Shown here in pieces: positions 56,501-64,000 of a stretch of 64,000 bases of DNA (position 1 is the first letter of the stretch; each line of letters opens with the position of its first letter). The position numbers and the translations under genes were made by a program. Source of the stretch: Clavaria fumosa. Lineage: Eukaryota; Basidiomycota; Agaricomycetes; Agaricales; Clavariaceae. Below the pieces are notes generated by a model, which saw only the letters and a program-made list of their open reading frames with translations, was not told where the DNA came from and did not search any database. The stretch lies in NCBI GenBank assembly GCA_951802425.1, contig OX637795.1, positions 2,708,501 to 2,772,500 of the forward strand, in the 5' to 3' direction.

Positions 56501-58334
56501 TGTGAGGGATGCGATGCATCGGTTGGGTGTGGTCACGGAGTGCTCTGTTTTGGATTATAAGCTGGTGAGTGTTTTGCGTGTGTTCTTTTTGTCTTGTGGC
56601 TGACGCGTTGGTTCAGATCAAGCGGGTCGTCTGCAGCCACGACCGCCTGGAGACGTGGGGCAACTCGTTCGCGGCGCTGGCCCAGCAGCTCATCAATGAG
56701 AAGTCGGTGCAGCACGCTGGTCGCCATGGTCAATTCGTGGATATTGTGAAGGATGTCATTAATCTGATCCCTGTTCATTGGATCGCGAATGAGGTGGTGA
56801 GAATGCGGAGTTTCTTTTTTTTTTTTGCTTCTGCGCTGCGCGCTGAATTCACTTTTTTTTGTTTTGTTTGGTGAATAGTGTGGTCTGCCGCTTAAATCGC
56901 AGCAGAACCTCCGTGGTGTGTATCGGGAGCAGGACCTCTATGAAGAGTTTGCGAATGTGGGCAAGTGAGTTGGCCTTTTTTCTTTTGTGGGGGGGTGTCT
57001 CTCGTTGACAGCGGCGTCGGTCCTTAGTTATATCCTGTTGAATTTGGATCCGGTCCACGACTGGACGCTTAGGGAGAAGACGCAGCAGACGGCGGAGAAG
57101 GTGATGTCTTATGTCGAGGCGCACCTCGTCAAGCTTGCCAAGGGAGGGGTAAGGATTTTTTTCTTTTTCTTTTGACATGGGCTTGCTGCGTGACGCTGAC
57201 GGTATTATTATTTCCTTTTCCTTTTTGCTTTTCTCATACCAGTTCTCCATCGAGGGGCTCTCGGACTCGGTGATGCGCTGGGTGACGGGGACGAACGACC
57301 GGAGCGCGCCGTTCCTGAAGGACCTCGTCGGCGCGGGCGACCCGCGCATGCTGAAGGAGCTGGCTGCGAGCCTGTTTGCGGAGGTGGTGCCGACGGCGGC
57401 GCTGTGGTCGAAGGCGCTCGTGCATGTTGTTGAGTTCTTTTTGGACGGGGGAGGGAAGGGGGGCGCTGCGAGGGCGGAGGTGGTCCGTTTGAGTCGCGAG
57501 CCGGCGACGCCGGCGACGTCGGCGAAGTTGCTTGGGTATGTGTATGAGGCGCTGCGTATGTGTTTTTTTTTTGGCTTTTTTTTTTTTTCCTGAGGTCTTG
57601 ACATTTATTTGTTATCGTTGCAGAGCACGAGCCTATTGTGAGCCTGAACTGCCCGCTGAAAAAAGAGGGGACTTTGCCACTGGACGCTGAACCTCTTTTT
57701 TGTCTTTTTTTTTTCTGTAGGTGCCGGGTGTGTACATGACCGTCGCGAATGGTGCCTCTGCACATGTCTCGGATGTTACGTTCTGGGATCATGGGTCAGT
57801 GCGATGCCGTTGTCTTTGTTGTTGCCATGCATTAACTCACTGGACGCAAAATATATATATACTTGCAGGATGTTGTCACGCAGGTTCTTTGAGATCGTAC
57901 GTTCCCTCCACGCGAGAAGTTTTCTTTGGGGTCTGAACCCTTTTGGCTTGTTGCCTTTTTGACACCGTCTAGACCGCTGTGCAAGTGCTTCGCGTTATAT
58001 TCCGGCAGCAGGGGCTCAAGCGGGGACCTGCGCGCTCGGGCGAGCTTGATAGGTTTGTGGTTGTTTTTTTGTTTTTTGCTGTTAGAAACGTAAGCTCACG
58101 GAGAGCGTCTCTCGCTTTTTTTTGTTTTTGTTTGATAGGTTCAAGGACGTCCTGCATGGGACGTCGTTCTGGTCGTACGTCGATTCTAAGGGAGAGGTCA
58201 CTCCGTGGCCCGTGTCTCTCATTGTTGAGGTATGAGTGCTGTGAAACGGGGGAGGGGGTTCATTTATTTGTTGTACTGATGGTGCTTCTTTTTTTTCTTT
58301 TTTTTCCTAGTTTGATGGTAATCGTTTCGTGTGA
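53503..58334 (+). CDS. Psi-factor-producing-oxygenase type fatty acid dioxygenase with degenerate P450 domain
   Basis: Linoleate dioxygenase/diol synthase family making oxylipin signals. The N-terminal haem peroxidase domain has the distal His in HPGGVSSLFFAFADLVIHSI, NNASSYLDLSPLYGS, and the catalytic YRWH in CSIEFNMLYRWHATLSERD (Tyr radical and proximal His), so dioxygenase activity looks intact. The C-terminal half has P450-like order: EAL near 57545, IVPGVYMTVANGASAHVSDV and WDHG-MLSRRFFEI. There the haem-ligand Cys of P450s (H-A-C-L type motif) is Met, and by my splicing the Arg of ExxR is Gln (EALQ). The hydroperoxide isomerase half is therefore probably dead. About 20 introns, many next to T runs; about 1,100 residues. 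The end is FDGNRFV and TGA. Confidence 0.85.
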
Positions 58335-59017
58335 GGAGGAGCTCTTGTTCGTTTGGGAGGCTGCAGTTAGAGGTTGTGCCGAGGCTGGCTTTTTTTTTTC
58401 TTTTTTGGTGGACTAGACTTTTTTTTTCTCTCTTCAATTTTATGTAGAAAGGAAATGTAATGGTTTTGTGTAATGGAGGATTTATGTTCTAGCAGTCGAC
58501 CTGGTGGTGAAGCACATGCCACTCTGATTGCCTTGTGCGAGACAGGGGACCTACTCATTCAAGGCAGACACGTTGTTGAAAATGCCAAGCAAGTCATTGA
58601 AAAGGTAACGACAGGCCTGACATTTGCAAAAGAGGATGCGTGTGCAGTAATGAAGGGTATTTGTCCCCTTCAAGTCGGTCTTCAAGTTGAAAAGTTGCGC
58701 CAGGTGTGCTTGTGTGGCATTTTCTGTGCACAAGGCGGGGAACTAGAAATGTCACAATGGCATCTGACCAAGCCGTAAAAAAGTTTTGACAATTGATACT
58801 GTAAGCGCAGGGTGTCGGAACAGCACACTTCCCCATAGAGACCAAAGACGGACCATAGCTACTGACTCATAACCCAAGCATATGTTGTACAGCGATCGAT
58901 GACGACGAAAATGGGGCACATAGTCCAAGACTAAGAGTAAGCAAATTGAACCAGGCGCAAAGCCGAACCAGTTTGCATAAAGTTGCCACGACGAAACCAT
59001 CCATATTATCACCGCCA
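58335..59017. other. Intergenic region between convergent genes
   Basis: About 680 bp. Short frames on both strands (for example 58473-58778 plus, 58551-58733 minus) show no known motif. T runs near 58390 and 58422. Confidence 0.35.
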
Positions 59018-62000
59018 TCAGTGCCCGACCAACTTCGCCCTCCCGGTCTCCACGTGCCATCTCTCGGAAGACTTATATCCCTTGGCGTCGTAGGACGGCG
59101 TGCGTCGTCTTTCAATCTCGAATTGAGAACCAGTTTCTGAGTATTCAGATTCTAGCTTGCCGTTCTTATGAGCGAGTTGGCCATCCGATCGTTCGTCGAT
59201 GAGCCTTTCTTCGACTGCGGTTACGGTCGTAGAGTAGGAGGCCTCGTGTGTAATCTTCCCGGGATCTGGAAAGCAGATGGGCGGGCAGAGAGCAGAAAGA
59301 CAGGACGACGCCAGAGAAGCAAGGGGTGGGCAGGAAGGTAAGCGGTCAGAAGGGGCCATGCACATCAAGCTGAATCGTTATCGAAGGAACTCACATTCGC
59401 CGAAGTATTCGTGTTCGAAGATAGCGGGACGGATATAATGAGCTTGAGTGTAATAGGTCAGCGATTCCATTCTGTGGAGAGCGAGTGACGCAGTGCTGCA
59501 CATACAGTGGTGTTTTGTGGGAAGGCAAATGTCACGTCGCTCGGGGACAAAGCATCGCCCACTGCAATCTATCGGCGCTTGCAGATCGAACGAGAGGTCA
59601 CCACAGCTGGTGAATACGGGGTTGCAAAGGGTATAGCCGTATGATCCTGAGTAGAACAACGGCCATACGTCGCAGAACGTCTCTCGGAGCTGGGCGAGAA
59701 GCTGTTCCTCGATGAATACGGTCTTGCCCAGATGCATGTTCAAAAGGGTCGGTGCGTCTTTGATCCGCGGATGGACGATGTCGAAATCGCCCATGAACCC
59801 TGACTCCTCAGAAATCTCGAAATCTTTTTCGACTTCGATCCTGGGCCCGCATCCGACAGCTCCACCAATGATGTGGATCGTGGCGTACCACCTGGCGACT
59901 GCACTCGTGCTAAAAGAAGAACGGTGAGGGACGTGGAGACAGATAACGGTCACTGGGAAACACTTACGACCACGACTTCTGCCCACCCTTGAAACGCATT
60001 TTCAGAGTGACTTTGCCGGTGAGCCTGATGCTGCAACCGTGTTTTGAAGAGGTTGGGATGGTCAACACGTTCTCAGTCTCGCCTGCTGAACGTTAGAGAA
60101 GCAGAGGAAGAACCGAAACATGATCACTCACAGAAGAAGTGGTATCCGCCGTTGTGAATGTCGCATGAATCACCAGTATGGTCATACGTCCACACTTCCT
60201 TGTTGCGGTGCTCGAAGGCGAGTTCGTTGGCGGCGCGCCCTGGAATAGAGACCCAGTCACAAGGCTTGCTCTTGGCCCACTCATGTCCTTCCAGTACCAC
60301 CAAATCGAACTTCCATTCGCCGGAATCGCCAATACCTTCGAAGAGGGGGACGAGAGTCGTGCGGCAGTTCACGCGAGCGAGCTCTCGGAGAAGCCAACCC
60401 TCGAGGAAGACGCTGCGCGAGAGACACATGGTTCCAGCGAAGATGTCCTGGCTAGAACACCAGGTCCAATTGCAGCTAGGTAGAGGGAACGCTGGCCTCC
60501 TGCGCCCGTCGACCATACCGCATATGACAATCATATTGCGGTTCCCCTGGGAGCGTTGTCGACCAAAGAGGCACGAGACGGCTTCTTTAGACCCGCCGTA
60601 GAATTGGAACGAGAAGGCGGTAGGCGCGAAGCGGTTGAACCCGCAAGAGGAACCCGCCTTCCAAACGGGGAAAGTGTAAAGAACGTGGTGGCCATTTATA
60701 ATGAGCTCGTTGAAGTAGTAGCGTGTGATATAGTGAACGAGAGCTTGACGTTTAGCCCGAGCCAAGCGATAATGGCAATCATCGAAGAGGCCTGGCAAGC
60801 GAGAAAGATCTTGGCGGAATTTGGCGGCTGTGTTTTCACGAGTTTGAGAGGGCGGTACAATGATAAGAAAAACGAGACTTGCATGCAAAGTCAAGAACGA
60901 GCTGTCGGTTGACATAGTTGCCGACGCCTTTTTTCTCGCGCAGGCAACCATCCGAAATGACGTGCTCCTTTGTGTACTCCCTGAGTTTGACCTTGACTTC
61001 GAAGGCTACTCTCCAATTTGAAAATTCATGCATTTCTCCCCTGTAGCAGAGTTATTACTTAATATGTTCAGCGAGGTGAAAGCGGACGGACCCAATGCTC
61101 TTCTTATTAGAATCCAAGATTGCCAGAGCTCCCTCCCGCAACGTTAGGTACACAATGGCAGCATTGGACCCGGAGTCGAGTTGTAGTTGTATCTGGAGAG
61201 GACCGAAAGCAGCCGCGAAATTACTGTCGTAAGACCATCCGGTCAAGCAACTGTGCTCGTGAGCGTTCCAGATGCTTCGAAGATGACAGTTAATGGAAGC
61301 TTGAGTCACAGTGGTGATAAGGTCGAATCCGAAAGTCTCGGTGATGCAAAGGCGCTCTTTAAATTCATCTTCTGAGAAGAACTCAATGTCTATCTCCTCT
61401 TCCTCTTCGACGTATTCTTCGATTTCGGTGACGCGGACATCAAGGCGATAGATGTGATCGTGTTCGAACTCTTCCAAGATGGAAAGGTATCGGTTGGAGA
61501 TGTAGCGAATGAAAGAAGATCGGAGCCTGCAAATTTCGATGTCCGTGATGTCAAGCTCTCCCCAGATAGATAGTTTGTCGCAGTGACGAGCGTCTTTGGA
61601 AATATATGTCAGCACCTAGTCATAAAAGACAGCGAGGCGCCTACGTGAGAAGTTAAGCCTCAAGCGTCGAACGTTGCCTTCGTCTTCCTCCACAAATTTG
61701 ACCTCCGCAACGAAAGCAATCTTCCAATGGTTAAACCTGTGATGTGGCTCCCTAATGGCGGAATTACGCGGGATAAAGATGCGGAGATGATAACGAAACG
61801 AACCCTTTGAATCCCCCACCCATGTAGAAATGTACATCTTGTATATCCAAGAAGAGTATGACCTCTTTATGGCAGAGGGCGCGAACTTGCGGAGGTCCAA
61901 AGAACGCGTGGAAATGGAAGTTGTCGCATGATGCGCGGTGCTCGGCAAGAGCAAATTCTCCGTAGCGCGAGTGGTCGTGCTCATCGTGAAGCTCGTCGAC

Positions 62001-62859
62001 ACAGGAAGCAGACTCAAGCCAACGACTTCTGAGGAAGGTATTGATGATCTCCGCATTGACCCCGAAGACGCTTGTCGTCTCGACATCGTATTCTGTAATA
62101 GAGGACCAGTCGATCTGATGAGAGCGAGAGAGAATATCGAAATCGGGGAGGGATTGAATAAAATGGAGACCGCCTCGGCGAAGAAGGGGGAGATATTCAT
62201 TCTGAAGATATTTGACGATAATCTTATGCTTTCGGTCGACTTCTTCGTAGCCCCACTTGTGGCCATGAGCGAACCCGCAGTGCTCTCGAACGACTTCGGC
62301 GGCTACGTGAGACGAGATGAGAATGAATGATGGAACACAAAGGACGGTTGTATCTGTACCTGTGAGATCAAGGATCAAAAATTTGGCTTTACAGACATCG
62401 CTTTGACCACAGTTGGACAAAGTCGTGTCCGTGATGAGGTGCTGGCGGAATGGTACACGAAAGGCGCAAGTGTATCCTGCGAAGTGTTCGCTGGCGATGG
62501 AAATGATGATTGAGGAAAATCGGAAAGAGATAAATATTTGTACCCTACCATTTACTCCTGTTGTCTAGCCTGAAATGACCAGATTTCAGCCGGAAGCACA
62601 GTAAGATATCGTGGTTGCAGATGAACTGAATCTTCGGCGCCTCGAACGTGCTGAAGAAGAGGAGATCCTCCCTCGCCGGCTTGAGACGATGCTTTCCAAC
62701 GCAAAGATGTGCTAAGCAGGTGCTGTGTGCAATATCGGGGTTGGATGGCTTAAGTCCTACGCCATGTTTTTCGGCGCAATCAACCGAGAGTTTCCAGAGG
62801 GTGGCAAGTTGCTCGTTGACCCAGGTTGTAGTAGCGGCAGCTCGATTTCCTGGACACAT
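59018..62859 (-). CDS. Large multi-module protein of unknown function (basidiomycete family)
   Basis: A chain of minus-strand frames linked by short introns that I read as one gene of about 1,100 residues, starting MCPGNRAAATTTWVNEQLAT at 62859. The N-terminal half has related modules with alternating strands: FEAPKIQFICNHDILLCFRL, FFGPPQVRALCHKEVILFLD and FGPLQIQLQLDSGSNAAIVY; and FNHWKIAFVAEVKFVEED versus FSNWRVAFEVKVKLREYT; and FLILDLTGT versus QLVLDFACK. The C-terminal half has HHVLYTFPVWKAGSSCGFNR, MIVICGMVDGRRRPAF, NWTWCSSQDIFAGTMCLSRS, VWTYDHTGDSCDIHNGGYHF, IRLTGKVTLKMRFKGGQKSW and YGYTLCNPVFTSCGDLSFDL, then an acidic/basic tail ending RAKLVGH. I recall similar proteins from other mushrooms, without a function. 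An ATG at 60915 followed by a signal-like stretch is an alternative start for a separate shorter gene. Confidence 0.5.
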
Positions 62860-62992
62860 CTTAGCATTCCATAAAAAATGAGTGTCAATGTAATGCAAAG
62901 GAAAAACAATACTCGCCGCTCTGTGGTTGGGCTTAGTTTCTGGGAACGAAAGGGATGAGGAGATGCCATCGATCCTGGCTGGGGTCGACTAT

Positions 62993-63289
62993 TTAAATAC
63001 CCAAGGACGGGTCAATCGTAACGCCGAACAAAGGGCGCCTTTCTGTTCCCATGAAAGACACCTGATAGAACTGATAGAAGACGTATGGCGCGTAGAGAAG
63101 CGAATAACACCCAACGAACAATACCCCAGAGGCAATTTGATGGTTCGGACAGAACGCGGCCTTTGTACCAGAATAGACGGGACGGCCCAGACACCGGCCT
63201 GGAACCGCATCCGTGATCAGGGCCTTTGACCATTGCGCGTCCGTTATGTCAGGAGCATCTACGTTGCCGGGTAAAACACGACCAATCAT
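62993..63289 (-). CDS. Unassigned fragment or small gene
   Basis: A frame of 98 codons (first ATG or GTG near 63289) with a patterned segment PDITDAQWSKALITDAVPGR and CLGRPVYSGTKAAFCPNHQI. A likely intron at 63115-63055 would join ASG to VSFMGTERRPLFGVTIDPSL. Upstream, near 63300-63345, the minus strand reads TAHNCPCDNETVEP. It may be the 3' end of a gene whose remainder was lost, or of a gene I cannot reconstruct. No family assignment. Confidence 0.25.
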   Translation of the reverse strand: MIGRVLPGNVDAPDITDAQWSKALITDAVPGRCLGRPVYSGTKAAFCPNHQIASGVLFVGCYSLLYAPYVFYQFYQVSFMGTERRPLFGVTIDPSLGI

Positions 63290-63570
63290 GAGCGGTGAAA
63301 GAGGGGTTCCACTGTCTCGTTATCGCATGGACAATTGTGGGCGGTGCCGAAGACGGTCAATCTGAACCGATGAACGTAGAAAATGTATCAGGACGTTCAG
63401 CGTGTGTACGCCGCCATACATATCCTCGTGGCCGTCGCGGCATTCGACTTTGAGAAGTGATCGAACGACAAGACAACACAGCCACTGGGTATCGGCAGTG
63501 GTTTCATGCAGGACACTCCGTACCTATGCCCTATTAGACGGCTAACCCTGACCTCGCGCTGCGTTGTGAT
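63290..63570. other. Spacer before the right-edge gene
   Basis: About 280 bp with no supportable feature; presumably the promoter of the gene starting at 63571. Confidence 0.3.
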
Positions 63571-64000
63571 ATGGGATCTGTGTCTGAGAACTCTCAGCCC
63601 TTACCTATCCTTCAGCGGGTTCACGGGCTTGGGCGCGAACGGGACGCCCCCGCGGCCACCAGCTTGCTCTCAGCCTCTCGTTTGACTGAAATTCCCAACT
63701 CTGATTTGGCTCCGAAAGATCCTCCCCCCTCCCTCCCTCACAACGTGGCTGCATATCCTGCCTGCTTCAATGATTTTCAATCCCCTTCTTCCGAAGGAGG
63801 CTCCAGTCTTCGCCGAAGCCTTCGAATTGACATGAAAGACCTTGTTGGAGACGCTGTCGGGAACGTGAGTACGCTCGATACGCGGCTGTGGACTATGAAC
63901 CTTCTCTGTCGAGTCCGCCTCTTCATATTTGCATGGTCTGTGCTCTCACAGCAAATCATTCTGTCTGTGGCGCATATCAGGATATCAGGAAGCTGATTGC
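63571..64000 (+). CDS. 5' exon of a probable WD-repeat protein (partial)
   Basis: The frame starts MGSVSENSQPLPILQRVHGL, is Ser/Pro-rich, and reaches SSLRRSLRIDMKDLVGDAVG at about 63860, where a donor GTGAGTACGC begins an intron. The MKDLVGDAVGN segment recalls the entry into the beta-propeller of WDR59/Mtc5-like SEA/GATOR-complex subunits, which regulate TORC1. The propeller itself lies outside the window, so this rests on one short motif remembered from the family. Confidence 0.4.

Overview
The window is nuclear DNA of a filamentous basidiomycete, most likely an Agaricomycete. Protein-coding genes are dense on both strands and broken by many short introns of about 50-70 nt. Most are ordinary single-copy fungal genes. 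A sphingolipid C9-methyltransferase, a diol-synthase type oxygenase, a chromovirus with a C-terminal chromodomain and a large protein family I associate with mushrooms all point the same way. I found no tRNA, rRNA or CRISPR array.

Layout. 1-15 kb is housekeeping: 5' end of a class II myosin (-), ribosomal protein L23/uL14 (+), an RBM18-like RRM protein (-), a catalase (+), a small gene fragment duplicated from the 25 kb gene, the exosome helicase Mtr4 (+), the septation GTPase Spg1/Tem1 (-) and V-ATPase subunit E (+). At 15.2-22.3 kb sits a complete Ty3/gypsy chromovirus with identical 346-bp LTRs and a GAGAA target duplication. At 22.5-30 kb a membrane GT2 glycosyltransferase (-) and a membrane-anchored GH16 protein (+) diverge from one promoter, a plausible cell-wall pair. 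At 30.6-32.5 kb the Golgi protein Sys1 (-) diverges, with only 30 bp between start codons, from a gene encoding a diverged ubiquitin fused to a PD-(D/E)XK-nuclease-like domain (+).

32.7-45 kb is an accessory island: a Ty1/copia element with 373-bp LTRs, a GCATA target duplication and two in-frame stops; a divergent G-alpha gene with an N-terminal helical extension (-); an eroded copia relic (-); a cysteine-rich, Pro/Ala/Gly-repeat protein (-); and a short tandem repeat. From 45 kb order returns: a UBE2E-like E2 with an unusual acidic/basic tail (-), a protein with only the N-terminal region of the GTPBP1/2 family (+), sphingolipid C9-methyltransferase (-), Yif1 (+), the SNARE Ykt6 (+), a psi-factor-producing-oxygenase type dioxygenase-P450 fusion whose P450 half seems to have lost key residues (+), a large multi-module protein of unknown function (-), and the first exon of a probable WD-repeat protein running off the right edge.

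The most unusual items are the ubiquitin-nuclease fusion, the helical-domain/G-alpha gene with degraded GTPase motifs, the chromovirus leader (about 760 nt without an ATG, holding a 204-codon open frame without methionine, plus a self-priming-type primer site), and the inactive-looking P450 half of the oxygenase. Gene models were spliced by eye from GT-AG signals and family alignment from memory, so exon edges in the less conserved genes are approximate.
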